This document shows, piece by piece, positions 1-8,616 of a stretch of 64,000 nucleotides of DNA. Position numbers and translations under genes: made by a program. The stretch lies in contig JADJWL010000003.1 of the NCBI GenBank assembly GCA_016716385.1, positions 372,001 through 436,000 of the forward strand, given 5' to 3'. Source of the DNA: Bryobacterales bacterium (GTDB lineage Bacteria > Acidobacteriota > Terriglobia > Bryobacterales > Bryobacteraceae). How positions within the stretch are numbered: position 1 is the first letter of the stretch; each line of letters opens with the position of its first letter. Below the pieces are notes generated by a model, which saw only the letters and a program-made list of their open reading frames with translations, was not told the DNA's origin and ran no database searches.

Positions 1-470
1 TGGCCGGCATCAAAGACATGCCCGGTCTGCCGGATGTGATCTTCGTGATCGACTCGAACAAGGAAGCGATCGCCGTGAAGGAAGCCCGCCGTCTCGGCAT
101 CCCCGTGGTCGCCATTGTGGACACGAACTGCGATCCGAACGAAGTGGATTGGGTGATTCCCGGCAACGACGACGCCCTCCGGGCCATCCGGCTGTTCACC
201 AGCAAGATCGCCGATGCGGCGATCGAAGGACGGGCGATGGCCACCGAGCAGGACTTCGCCGCTGAGCGTCTGGCCGAGGAAGAGACCTCGATCGACGAGA
301 TCCCCGAATACACGCAGTACGTGGATCCCAAGTACGCCGAGGAGATCATGGCGGAGACCGCCAGCATCGCCGACGAGGATCTGCCATCGGTGAGCCTGCG
401 CAAGGGACCGGCGTCGGAGACCGCCGAGCCGGCCGAAGCGGCCGAACCAGCCGCGACGGAACGCGGCTAG
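1..470 (+). CDS. rpsB: 30S ribosomal protein S2, C-terminal part
   Basis: This is the end of ribosomal protein S2, a component of the small subunit; the gene starts before the window. The visible frame (first full codon at base 3) reads IKDMPGLPDVIFVID, the conserved C-terminal S2 core, followed by the PVVAIVDTNCDP and WVIPGNDDA motifs. After the core comes a long acidic and alanine-rich tail (about 80 residues, ending in repeated Ala-Glu-Pro), longer than in Escherichia coli; such tails are common in S2 of several phyla. It is followed by tsf in the usual rpsB-tsf order. Confidence 0.97.
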   Translation, partial: AGIKDMPGLPDVIFVIDSNKEAIAVKEARRLGIPVVAIVDTNCDPNEVDWVIPGNDDALRAIRLFTSKIADAAIEGRAMATEQDFAAERLAEEETSIDEIPEYTQYVDPKYAEEIMAETASIADEDLPSVSLRKGPASETAEPAEAAEPAATERG

Positions 471-557
471 GGCCGGACCGCCGGGCATGCCGGAGGGCGC
501 GTCCGCCACGGGCGCGGTGTGAGTACCAGACGAGGCAGATCAGAGGACACGAAACGT

Positions 558-1166
558 ATGGCGGAGATTACCGCGCAATTGGTGAAGCAGCTTCGCGAGC
601 GGACCGGCGCCGGCATGATGGAGTGCAAGAGCGCCCTCGTCGAAGCGAATGGGAATCTGGACGAAGCCGAGGTGGTCCTGCGGAAGCGGGGCATCGCTTC
701 GGCGTCGAAGAAATCGGCTCGCGCCACCAAGCAGGGCCTGATTGGATCGTACATTCACGCCGGAGGCCAGTTGGGCGTGCTGGTCGAGGTGAACTGCGAG
801 TCGGACTTCGTGGCCCGGACCGACGATTTCGTCGAACTGGTGCACGATCTGGCGATGCACGTCGCCGCGGCCGACCCGAAGTTCATCCGCAAAGAGGACG
901 TCTCACAGACCGCGATCGAGCGCGAGCGGGACATTCAGAAGGCACGTGTGCTTGCCGAGGGGAAGCCGGAAGCAGTCGCCGACAAGATTGTCGAGGGACG
1001 CATGGCGAAGTTCTTCGAAGAGGTCTGCCTCCTCGAGCAGCCGTTTGTGAAGGACCCCGGCACGTCGGTCGACCAGCTCGTCAAGACGCGTATCGCCAAG
1101 CTCGGCGAAAACATCACCGTCGCCCGGTTCACGCGCTTCAAGGTTGGCGATTCCGCCATCGAGTAG
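558..1166 (+). CDS. tsf: Elongation factor Ts, short form
   Basis: EF-Ts exchanges GDP for GTP on EF-Tu. The N-terminal UBA-like domain (residues 1-50, with TGAGMMECKSAL) and the EF-Tu contact motif SDFVART are intact. I start it at ATG 558, preceded by an AGAGGA ribosome site about 10 bases upstream; an in-frame GTG at 519 would add 13 residues that do not look like the family. The protein is 202 residues, against 283 in E. coli, so it belongs to the short type with a single core subdomain, as in Thermus and cyanobacterial relatives. It lies between rpsB and pyrH in an operon, with 4 bases to the pyrH start. Confidence 0.96.
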   Translation: MAEITAQLVKQLRERTGAGMMECKSALVEANGNLDEAEVVLRKRGIASASKKSARATKQGLIGSYIHAGGQLGVLVEVNCESDFVARTDDFVELVHDLAMHVAAADPKFIRKEDVSQTAIERERDIQKARVLAEGKPEAVADKIVEGRMAKFFEEVCLLEQPFVKDPGTSVDQLVKTRIAKLGENITVARFTRFKVGDSAIE

Positions 1167-1170
1167 CGGC

Positions 1171-1875
1171 GTGGCGTATAAGCGAATCCTGCTGAAACTG
1201 AGCGGCGAGGTGATGGCCGGCGAGGGCGCCACGGGCATCGACCCGGACCGCGTCGCCGGACTCGCGGCGGAAGTGGCGGAGGTTGCCTCCCGCGGCGTGG
1301 AGGTTGGCATCGTGGTGGGCGGCGGAAACTTCTTCCGCGGGGTCGCGGCCGCGGCGCGCAGGATGGATCGCGTCACCGCGGACCACATGGGAATGCTGGC
1401 CACGGTCATCAATGCCCTGGCTTTGCAGGATGCGCTCGAACGCCTTGGCGTGCCGACCCGGGTGATGAGCGCCATTTCCATGCACCAGGTGGCCGAACCC
1501 TACATCCGGCGACGCGCCATCCGGCACCTGGAAAAGGGCCGCGCCATCATCTTCGCCGCCGGCACATCCAACCCGTATTTTTCCACCGATACAGCGGCGA
1601 CGCTGCGCGCGCTGGAAATCCATGCCGAAGTCATCGCCAAGGCGACGCGTGTCGATGGCGTCTTCGACAAGGATCCGTTGAAGCACAACGATGCCGTGAT
1701 GTTCCGCGACATCAGCTACTCGGACGTCCTGATCAAGAATCTTACCGTCATGGATTCCACGGCGATCGCGATGTGCCGGGACAACCAGTTGCCGATCGTT
1801 GTATTCAATTTGAACGTGCACGGCAATATAATGCGAGTGTCGATGGGCGAGAGGGTCGGTACGCTCATCCACTGA
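1171..1875 (+). CDS. pyrH: UMP kinase
   Basis: UMP kinase phosphorylates UMP to UDP with ATP, in the cytoplasm, for pyrimidine nucleotide synthesis. The amino-acid kinase fold is clear: YKRILLKLSGE at the N-terminus, the GGGNFFRG nucleotide loop near residue 50, and FDKDP late in the protein. I choose GTG 1171, four bases after the tsf stop, because it gives the normal N-terminus (234 residues); a TTG at 1144 is in frame but would overlap tsf and add nine residues. The gene sits in the usual tsf-pyrH-frr order and is probably cotranscribed and translationally coupled to tsf. Confidence 0.95.
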   Translation: MAYKRILLKLSGEVMAGEGATGIDPDRVAGLAAEVAEVASRGVEVGIVVGGGNFFRGVAAAARRMDRVTADHMGMLATVINALALQDALERLGVPTRVMSAISMHQVAEPYIRRRAIRHLEKGRAIIFAAGTSNPYFSTDTAATLRALEIHAEVIAKATRVDGVFDKDPLKHNDAVMFRDISYSDVLIKNLTVMDSTAIAMCRDNQLPIVVFNLNVHGNIMRVSMGERVGTLIH

Positions 1876-1892
1876 GACCACGGAGCACCAGT

Positions 1893-2492
1893 ATGAAACC
1901 GTCAAACCAGTCTTCGGCCGGCGGAGCCGAACTCACCATCAAGGACGTCGAGTCCAACGCCAGGACGCGTATGGAGAAGTCGGTGGAGGACCTGCTCCAC
2001 GACATGAGCACGATCCGCACCGGACGGGCGTCCATCAGCCTGCTGGACAACGTTCGCGTCGATTACTACGGCACGCCCACGCCCGTCAATCAGTTGGCGA
2101 CACTCCATGTTCCGGAGGCCGCCCTGATTACGCTCCAGCCGTGGGATGTGTCGCAGATCGGAGCGATCGAAAAGGCGATCCGCTCGTCGGATCTCGGTCT
2201 AAATCCGAGCAACGACGGCAAGATCGTCCGGGTGCCGATCCCCGCTCTGACCGAAGAACGCCGCAGGCAACTGGTGAAGCACCTGCACACGATGGCGGAG
2301 AACCATCGCGTCGCGCTGCGCAACATCCGCCGCGACGCCAACGACGCCGCCAAGAAACTTCTGAAGGATAAGAAGATCTCCGAGGACGAAGAACGCCGGG
2401 CGATCGACGAAATCCAGAAGCTCACCAACGCCCACATCGAAAAGATCGACAACGCGGCGAAGGCCAAGGAAAAGGAGATGATGGAGGTCTGA
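1893..2492 (+). CDS. frr: Ribosome recycling factor
   Basis: RRF works with EF-G to split post-termination ribosomes. The family signature is complete: STIRTGRASISLLDNVRVDYYG, PVNQLATLHVPE, and the long helical end with DAAKKLLKDKKISEDEERR. The ATG at 1893 gives 199 residues, about 14 longer at the N-terminus than E. coli RRF (MKPSNQSSAGGAEL, a disordered-looking leader); a CGGAG site lies a few bases upstream. The frame is open further upstream into pyrH, but that extension is not family-like. It ends the rpsB-tsf-pyrH-frr cluster and is convergent with the next gene. Confidence 0.95.
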   Translation: MKPSNQSSAGGAELTIKDVESNARTRMEKSVEDLLHDMSTIRTGRASISLLDNVRVDYYGTPTPVNQLATLHVPEAALITLQPWDVSQIGAIEKAIRSSDLGLNPSNDGKIVRVPIPALTEERRRQLVKHLHTMAENHRVALRNIRRDANDAAKKLLKDKKISEDEERRAIDEIQKLTNAHIEKIDNAAKAKEKEMMEV

Positions 2493-2507
2493 TCGACCTC
2501 CACCGTC

Positions 2508-3542
2508 TCACTGCCCCTTCTTGCGCGCATCGTCGTTGACGCGCATCGCCAGATAGTTGGTCACCTTCGATTCGTTGCGGATCACTTCGTAATACGCAGC
2601 CTTGAGCAACTGATCCTTGCGGTTGATCAGGGTCTCCCGGATCGTCTGCCGCACGCGCGGGTCGGAAAGCTCCCGCTGCCCGCTGGGTTCCTTCGAAAAG
2701 ACCTTGAGGATGCTGTAGCCGGCCGGTGTCCGGATGACCGGCGAAAGCTGACCTGGCGCCAGGGAGAAGATCATCTTGCGCAGTTCCGGCTCCACTTTGT
2801 CCAGGGCGGACTGAGGGATGAACCCGAGGTCGCCGCCGTTGGGGGCGGTGTTCGGGTCCTCAGAATAGTTCTGGGCAAGCAGGGCGAAGTCCTCACCCTG
2901 GGCGAGACGCTTCTCCAGACCGAGGATCTTCTTGCGCGCTTCCTCGTCGCTCTGGGCTTTGTCGCTCTTGATATTGCGGACGTTGGGGTCCGGCACCGGC
3001 GTCACCAGGAGCTGCGCCAGGTGGACCTGCGGCTCTGCAAAGTTGAACGCGGACTTGTTTGCTTCAAAGTATGCCGACACCTCTCCGTCCGTGATCACGA
3101 CGTGCGAAGTGATTTCCTTGTTGAACAGTTTCTGGATGCTGAGGTCGCGCCGGAGTTGTTCCTTCAGGTCCTCGACGGTGAGTCCCTTGGCATCGAGCTG
3201 CTTCTGAAACTCCTCTTGCGTGTAAGGGGACTTGAACTCGTTGAGCTTGGTCTCGACATCGGCGTCCACGGCCATCAGGCCGAGCTTCTCCGCTCGCTGC
3301 AGCAGGATCTCGTTATCGATCAGACCCCGCAGCAGTTCCAGCTTCTGGATCATGACCTGATCCTCGCTCGATGATTCGGCGGCGGGGTCGAAGCGGGACT
3401 TGTATTGCTTCTCCAGCTCCTCGTACGTGATAGGCCGGTTGTTCACGACCGCGGCGACGTTAGCCGGCGGCGTCTTCTTGCACGCGGGCATGCACAGCAG
3501 GGCCGCCGCAATCCAGAAAGGCAGGGAATGCACTCGTCTCAT
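2508..3542 (-). CDS. Parvulin-type peptidyl-prolyl isomerase, exported lipoprotein
   Basis: A SurA/PrsA-like foldase expected to help proteins fold outside the cytoplasm. From ATG 3542 the protein has a basic start, a hydrophobic stretch and a probable lipobox (MPAC, Cys 21), so it is likely lipid-anchored. A SurA-type N-terminal helical region (residues ~25-150, with VAAVVNNRPITYEELEK) is followed by a parvulin domain (residues ~170-290, with VHLAQLLVTP, GGDLGFIPQ and GQLSPVIRTPAGYSILKV). An upstream in-frame ATG at 3593 would put 17 extra residues before the signal peptide and is less likely. It is divergent from the dehydrogenase gene at 3612. Confidence 0.85.
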   Translation of the reverse strand: MRRVHSLPFWIAAALLCMPACKKTPPANVAAVVNNRPITYEELEKQYKSRFDPAAESSSEDQVMIQKLELLRGLIDNEILLQRAEKLGLMAVDADVETKLNEFKSPYTQEEFQKQLDAKGLTVEDLKEQLRRDLSIQKLFNKEITSHVVITDGEVSAYFEANKSAFNFAEPQVHLAQLLVTPVPDPNVRNIKSDKAQSDEEARKKILGLEKRLAQGEDFALLAQNYSEDPNTAPNGGDLGFIPQSALDKVEPELRKMIFSLAPGQLSPVIRTPAGYSILKVFSKEPSGQRELSDPRVRQTIRETLINRKDQLLKAAYYEVIRNESKVTNYLAMRVNDDARKKGQ

Positions 3543-3597
3543 GGTCGTTTGCGAAACACAGGTACAATACCATGGTAAGCTACACACCGTCATTCTG

Positions 3598-3605
3598 AAG
3601 GAGAT
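3598..3605 (+). promoter_or_regulatory. Ribosome binding site for a TTG start
   Basis: AAGGAGAT lies six bases before the TTG at 3612. No ATG or GTG gives the normal N-terminus of this dehydrogenase family, so this near-perfect Shine-Dalgarno sequence decides the start. Confidence 0.75.
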
Positions 3606-3611
3606 CCCCCG

Positions 3612-4628
3612 TTGCGAGTTGGGTTGATTGGGACAGGCGCGATTTCAGACAAGCACGCGCAGGCATACGCCAACATCGGCTACAAGGTCACGGTCTGCAC
3701 GGATATCAGCGAAGAAGCGGGGCAACGGTTTGCATCCCGATACGGCGCGGAGTTCGTGAAGACGTACGAAGAAGTGTGCCGCCATCCCGAGGTGGATTTC
3801 GTCGACGTGTGCACCTTCCCCGATTTCCGGCTCCAGCCGCTCGAGATCTGCGCGGAGACGAAGAAGCACATCCAGGTGCAGAAGCCGATTGCAACCGATC
3901 TCGAGACCGCCCGCAAGATGATCGATACGGCCAGGCAGGCAGGGATCGTGCTGGGTGTGGTCAGCCAGCACCGCTTCGACGAATCGAGTCAGTTCCTTTA
4001 CCGGGCCGTGCGTGAAGGGCGGTTGGGAAAGATCCTGCAGTGCGACGCGTATGTGAAATGGCACCGCACGGCGGCCTACTACTCGCGGCCGATCAAGGGG
4101 AGCTGGGCCACCGAAGGCGGCGGCGCGCTCATCAACCAGGCTATCCACCAGATCGACATCCTCCGCTGGATCGCCGGGCCGGTGACCGAGGTGTTCGGCT
4201 ACTGGCAGCTTGGCGCGATGCACAAGATCGAGTCGGAAGACGTCGTGGACGCACTCCTGCGCTACGAAAGCGGCGCAACGGGCGTGCTTCAGGCGTCGAC
4301 CGCATTCTGGCCCGGCTACACGGAGCGCACCGAATTTCACGGGACCAAGGGGACGGCCATCATCTCGGGCGACAAGCTGACGACGTGGGATGTCGAGGAC
4401 GATGCCGGCGATCCGGCGCCGGTACAGCGCGAGGTTGCCTCGGGCGCATCCGACCCCATGGCGATTTCGCTCGAACCGTTCGAGCGGCAGTTCCGCGACT
4501 TCGGCGAAGCCTGCCGCACGGGCCGCGCCCCGCTGGTGGATGGCGAAGCCGGCTACGCCGCGCTCGAGATGGTGATCGGCGTCTACAAGTCCTGCCGCTC
4601 CGGCCAGCGGGTCGCGCTCCCGCTCTAG
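3612..4628 (+). CDS. Gfo/Idh/MocA family oxidoreductase
   Basis: An NAD(P)-dependent sugar-type dehydrogenase. The start MRVGLIGTGAISDKHAQAY is a Rossmann GxGxxx fold; QKPIA near residue 97 is the counterpart of the family's EKP motif, with Gln in place of Glu; GGGALINQAIHQIDILRW is the conserved substrate-side helix with the His used in catalysis by this family. The start is an unusual TTG with a strong ribosome site. It is the first gene of a run (dehydrogenase, thrB, U32-like, ceramidase-like) joined by gaps of one base or 4-base overlaps, so it is likely cotranscribed. The substrate cannot be told from the sequence. Confidence 0.88.
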   Translation: MRVGLIGTGAISDKHAQAYANIGYKVTVCTDISEEAGQRFASRYGAEFVKTYEEVCRHPEVDFVDVCTFPDFRLQPLEICAETKKHIQVQKPIATDLETARKMIDTARQAGIVLGVVSQHRFDESSQFLYRAVREGRLGKILQCDAYVKWHRTAAYYSRPIKGSWATEGGGALINQAIHQIDILRWIAGPVTEVFGYWQLGAMHKIESEDVVDALLRYESGATGVLQASTAFWPGYTERTEFHGTKGTAIISGDKLTTWDVEDDAGDPAPVQREVASGASDPMAISLEPFERQFRDFGEACRTGRAPLVDGEAGYAALEMVIGVYKSCRSGQRVALPL

Positions 4629-4629
4629 C

Positions 4630-5541
4630 ATGAGCGGCTGGACGTCCGTCCAGGTTCCGGCGTCGAGCGCCAACCTGGGGCCGGGTTACGATGCGCTCGG
4701 CATGGCCATCAGCCTGTATCTCCAGTGCCGCTTCCGGCCCGCGGAGAATCTTACGATCCGCGTCTCCGGCCGCGACGCGGAGACGATTCCGGCGACCGAT
4801 GAGAACCTGATCTGGCAGACGGCTCTGGCCGTGGCGCGCGATGTCCGCATGGAGATCGCGCCGGTCGAACTCGAAATCGTCAACGGGATTCCGGTCGGCA
4901 AGGGACTCGGATCGAGCGCGGCGGCGCTCACGGCCGGGGTCGTTATCGCCGACCGGCTGCTGGGGTTGCACTGGAAGCCGCTGCGCATCCTCGACGAGGC
5001 GGCACGGCTCGAGGGGCACCCGGACAACGTGGCGGCCTGCGTGCTCGGTTCGATTGTCGCCAGCGCAATCGATTCTGGCGGCGTGGCGCGCGCCGTGCGG
5101 CTTGAATTGCCCGAGCGCTTCGACATCGCCGTTGTCGTGCCTGACTTTGTCCTGCCGACATCGAAAGCGCGCTCGGTGGTCCCGGAGTCGTTCAGCCGCG
5201 CGGACACGGTCTTCAACGTGCAGCGCGCGGCTCTGCTGATCGCCGCCCTCGCCGCGGGCGCCACACACGCGTTTCCGGCGGCTCTCGAAGACCGCCTTCA
5301 TCAGCCGTACCGGGCCTCGCTGGTCCCAGGGCTCACAGACGTGCTGAAGCTCCGTGCTCCCGGACTCCTCGGGTGCGCCCTCAGCGGCGCGGGACCGTCG
5401 GTCCTGGTGTTCTACGAGCGCGGCTACGCCGAGGTGTGCAGCCTTGTCGCGCAGGTGTTCCGGCTGCATGGCCATGAATCGGAGATCCTGCACGCGCGCA
5501 TCGCCACCGAAGGCTACACTGTCGTCGAGGAGACGGAATGA
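4630..5541 (+). CDS. thrB: Homoserine kinase
   Basis: Phosphorylates homoserine in threonine synthesis. It is a GHMP kinase: VPASSANLGPGYDALGMA at the N-terminus, the ATP loop PVGKGLGSSAAALTAG near residue 90, and the late GCALSGAGPSVL motif. Length is 303 residues, as usual. It begins one base after the previous stop and overlaps the next gene by ATGA. No thrA or thrC is nearby; instead its neighbours are a dehydrogenase and a U32-like protein. Confidence 0.93.
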   Translation: MSGWTSVQVPASSANLGPGYDALGMAISLYLQCRFRPAENLTIRVSGRDAETIPATDENLIWQTALAVARDVRMEIAPVELEIVNGIPVGKGLGSSAAALTAGVVIADRLLGLHWKPLRILDEAARLEGHPDNVAACVLGSIVASAIDSGGVARAVRLELPERFDIAVVVPDFVLPTSKARSVVPESFSRADTVFNVQRAALLIAALAAGATHAFPAALEDRLHQPYRASLVPGLTDVLKLRAPGLLGCALSGAGPSVLVFYERGYAEVCSLVAQVFRLHGHESEILHARIATEGYTVVEETE

Positions 5542-6464
5542 ACGAAACACGCGCCTTTTTCCAAACGATCGGACTGCCCGCGGCGGACCCCCTGCCCTGC
5601 CCGTGCTCGACGAAACGCTTCCCGGACGGCGGTGAATATCGCTTCGAGATTCCGTCTACGGAGGGTCCGCGGTCGCTCACCGCCGTGCTCGAAGAAGCGG
5701 CGGCGCGGGGCGTCCCCGTGCACCGCGTCAGCCAGGGCAGCGGGATCATGCTCATGACCGACGCCGAGATCTCCGGCATGCTGGAAATCGGACGCCGCGA
5801 GCAGATGGAAGTGAACCTGTTTCTCGGTCCGCGGGCCACCTTCGACATCGGCGCGCAGGCGTTCGCGGCCGCTGGCAAGTCCCTGGGCCTGAGCCTTCGG
5901 GGCGCGGACCAGCTTGTGTTCGCCGTCGAAGATGTCCGGCGCGCAGTGGGTCTGGGTCTGCGTTCGGTGCTGGTGAGCGATCTCGGCGTGCTGCAGGTGA
6001 TCGGAAAGATGCGCGCCGCGGGGCAACTGCCGAAGGACCTGATCATCAAGACCTCGGTGATGATGGCGCCGGCCAATCCCGCGTCGGCCGCGCTTCTGGA
6101 ATCGCTGGGCGCTGACACCATCAATGTCCCTTCGGATCTCACGCTGCCGCAGATTGCCGCGATTCGCGCGGCGATCCAGGCTCCGATCGATTTCTACGTC
6201 GAAGCGCCGGATAACATCGGCGGCTTCATCCGTTATTACGAAATTCCGGAACTGATCCGTGTGGCTGCGCCGATCTACCTGAAGTTCGGCTTGCGCAATT
6301 CGCCCGACGTCTATCCCAGCGGGTCGCACATCGAGAATACCGTGATCGCGCTGTCGAGAGAACGTGTGCGGCGGGCGCAGATCGCGATGGAGATCATCGC
6401 GCGCTATTGCCCGAATGCGGCGATGAGCCCGTTGCGCGCGAAGGATTTGGGAATTCCCGCATGA
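5538..6464 (+). CDS. U32-peptidase-like TIM-barrel protein
   Basis: A cytoplasmic protein of 308 residues with no signal peptide. Its repeated beta-alpha pattern (LVFAVEDVRRAVGLGLRSV, LIIKTSVMMAPANP, LGADTINVPSDLTL, PIDFYVEAPDNIGGF, YLKFGLRN) suggests a TIM barrel, and it resembles proteins labelled U32 family peptidase in Acidobacteriota. I do not see the complete canonical U32 signature, so peptidase activity is not supported. It overlaps thrB and the ceramidase-like gene by 4 bases each (ATGA), suggesting coupled translation. Confidence 0.6.
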   Translation: MNETRAFFQTIGLPAADPLPCPCSTKRFPDGGEYRFEIPSTEGPRSLTAVLEEAAARGVPVHRVSQGSGIMLMTDAEISGMLEIGRREQMEVNLFLGPRATFDIGAQAFAAAGKSLGLSLRGADQLVFAVEDVRRAVGLGLRSVLVSDLGVLQVIGKMRAAGQLPKDLIIKTSVMMAPANPASAALLESLGADTINVPSDLTLPQIAAIRAAIQAPIDFYVEAPDNIGGFIRYYEIPELIRVAAPIYLKFGLRNSPDVYPSGSHIENTVIALSRERVRRAQIAMEIIARYCPNAAMSPLRAKDLGIPA

Positions 6465-7867
6465 CGCGTCTGATCGCCGCTCTCCTGCTCGCCGTGGCCA
6501 TCGCCCCGGCTGAATTGCGCATCGGCCGCGGGATCGCCACTATCACGCCTCCAGCGGGCATGCCGGTGGGAGGCGGCTTCCGACCCAACTTCGCCAAGGG
6601 CGTGCACGACGAACTGGTGTGCAAGGCTCTTGTCCTGGACGAGGGCGGCACCCGGGCTGCTATCGTCTCCTGCGATGTCGAGAGCCTGCACCGGCCGACC
6701 GTCGTGGCGGCACGTGCCCACATCGACCGGGCCGGATCGATCCGCGGCGCCGACGTGATGATCTGCGCCACCCATACCCACTCCGGCCCGGAGATGACGC
6801 CGCTGGTCCTCGAAGGGCTGCCGGACGAAGCCGGGCGGATCGCGCGCGCCTACCACGAGGAACTGCCGCGCAAGATCGCCGAGGCGGTCCGGCTGGCCGA
6901 AGGGAATCTCGTTCCGGCGCGCGTCTGGGCGGGCCGCGGGCGCGAGGACACGGTCGCGTTCAACCGGCGCTACCTCATGAAGGACGGCTCGGTGCGCTTC
7001 AACCCGGGCAAAGGCAACCCGGACATCGTGCGCCCGGCAGGGCCCATCGATCCCGATCTGCCGGTGGTGTACTTCGACTCGCCGGAAGGTGCGCCGCTGG
7101 CCACCCACGTAAACTATGCGATGCACGCCGCGATCGGCAGCCCCGGGTTCTCGGCGGATTTCCCGGGCGTGATCGCGAAGATCCTGGCCAGCGTGAAAGG
7201 CCCGGACATGCTGACTCTGTTCACCGCCGGGCCGCAGGGCAACACGAACCACGTCGATACCTCCAGCACGGCTCCGCAGCGCGGCGTCGAAGAAATGCAC
7301 CGCATCGGCTCCGTCCTCGCCGGCGAGACGCTGCGCACATACAAGACACTGCGTCCGGTGACGGCTGCGCGGCTTGCGGTCCGCAGCGAGATCGTCGAAC
7401 TTCCGGTGCCTTCATTCAGCGAGAAGGAGCGCGCCTGGTCCCGCGAGACGATCGCACAGGCCCGCCAGGGCGGCCAGCCGCAGCCCACGTTTCTGGAACT
7501 GGTCCACGCGTTCACGATCCACAACGTGACCGTTGCTCATCGCGCCAGACCCATCCCGGCCGAAGTGCAGGTGATCGTGCTCGGCGACGAAGTGGCGTGG
7601 GTGGGACTGCCCGGTGAGAACTTCGTCGAACACGGGATCACGATCAAGACCCACTCCCCGTTTCCGTACACGGTCGTGAGCACGCTCGCCAACGACATGA
7701 TCGACTACGTGCCGAATCGCCGCGGCTTCGAGGAAGGCTCGTACGAGGCGGTCAACGCGCGCTGCCTCCCCGGATGCGGCGAACTGCTGGCCGAGACCGC
7801 CAACCGGATGCTGTCGGAGATGTACCGCGGACGCAACGGCACCGCGGGCAAAGGCCGTCTGCGCTAA
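6461..7867 (+). CDS. Exported neutral-ceramidase-like hydrolase
   Basis: A member of the neutral/alkaline non-lysosomal ceramidase family, which cleaves amide bonds in sphingolipids. Starting at ATG 6461 (overlapping the preceding stop), residues 1-17 form a signal peptide (TRLIAALLLAVAIAPAE). The metal site motif CATHTHSGPEM is present. The region where true ceramidases carry a Ser nucleophile (GDVSPN type) reads AGPQGNTNHVD, so the usual Ser is absent; the substrate may differ. 468 residues, shorter than the ceramidases with an extra C-terminal domain. Frame is open further upstream, but only this ATG gives a signal peptide. Confidence 0.78.
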   Translation: MTRLIAALLLAVAIAPAELRIGRGIATITPPAGMPVGGGFRPNFAKGVHDELVCKALVLDEGGTRAAIVSCDVESLHRPTVVAARAHIDRAGSIRGADVMICATHTHSGPEMTPLVLEGLPDEAGRIARAYHEELPRKIAEAVRLAEGNLVPARVWAGRGREDTVAFNRRYLMKDGSVRFNPGKGNPDIVRPAGPIDPDLPVVYFDSPEGAPLATHVNYAMHAAIGSPGFSADFPGVIAKILASVKGPDMLTLFTAGPQGNTNHVDTSSTAPQRGVEEMHRIGSVLAGETLRTYKTLRPVTAARLAVRSEIVELPVPSFSEKERAWSRETIAQARQGGQPQPTFLELVHAFTIHNVTVAHRARPIPAEVQVIVLGDEVAWVGLPGENFVEHGITIKTHSPFPYTVVSTLANDMIDYVPNRRGFEEGSYEAVNARCLPGCGELLAETANRMLSEMYRGRNGTAGKGRLR

Positions 7868-8616
7868 TGCGCCGTGTACCCGCCGTCTACGAGGAGGTGG
7901 GTTCCGGTGATGAAACTGGACTCGTCGGACGCGAGGAACACGGCGGGATTCGCCACTTCCACGGGGTCGCCCAACCGGTTCAGCAGGTGCAGCGGCGCGA
8001 CGCGGTCCCGCCACTGTTCGAACGTCAGACCGAGGCGCTCGATTTCGCGGTACGAGGCGCTGGTCAGGATGCAGCCGGGACAGATGGCGTTGGCGCGGAT
8101 GTTGTACTTCGCCAGATCCATGGCCAGACACTTGGTCATGGTGAGCACCGCGCCCTTGCTCGCGTTGTAGGTCGCAAAATCCGGCTGCGCGATCAGGCCG
8201 CTCATCGACGCGACGTTGACGATCGAGCCGCCGCGCGACTTCATGTGCGGAATCGCGTGCTTGATCACATAGGCGCTGCCGAAGACGTTGACGCCGAACA
8301 CCCGCTCCCAATCGGCCGGTTCGGCGTGCTCCACGGACTTCTGCGTGAAGTCGGCCGCATTGTTCACAACGACGTCGATACCGCCGAACTCGCGCATCGC
8401 GGCGTCGGCCATGCGGCGCGCGGTTTCCTCTCTGGAGACATCGCCCACCACCAGCACACCCGCACTCTTGATGCGATCCAGCACTGCGTTTCCGGCGGCC
8501 TCGTGCAGATCGTTCAGGACGAGCTGCGCGCCCTCTTCGGCGAAGCGGACGGCGATCGCCTCTCCGATTCCGGCGCCCGCGCCGGTCACCAGACAGACTT
8601 TCCCCTTCAGTCTCAT
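7864..8616 (-). CDS. Short-chain dehydrogenase/reductase
   Basis: Classical SDR of 250 residues. The cofactor loop is TGAGAGIGEA, the NNAAD motif follows, and the catalytic Tyr-Lys pair is in YNASKGAV, with Ser in the strand before it. The end LVDGGYTAH is typical. Start at ATG 8616, overlapping the clpP stop by ATGA, so it is translated together with clpP. A longer open frame reaches upstream through clpP but is only its shadow. Substrate unknown. Confidence 0.9.
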   Translation of the reverse strand: MRLKGKVCLVTGAGAGIGEAIAVRFAEEGAQLVLNDLHEAAGNAVLDRIKSAGVLVVGDVSREETARRMADAAMREFGGIDVVVNNAADFTQKSVEHAEPADWERVFGVNVFGSAYVIKHAIPHMKSRGGSIVNVASMSGLIAQPDFATYNASKGAVLTMTKCLAMDLAKYNIRANAICPGCILTSASYREIERLGLTFEQWRDRVAPLHLLNRLGDPVEVANPAVFLASDESSFITGTHLLVDGGYTAH

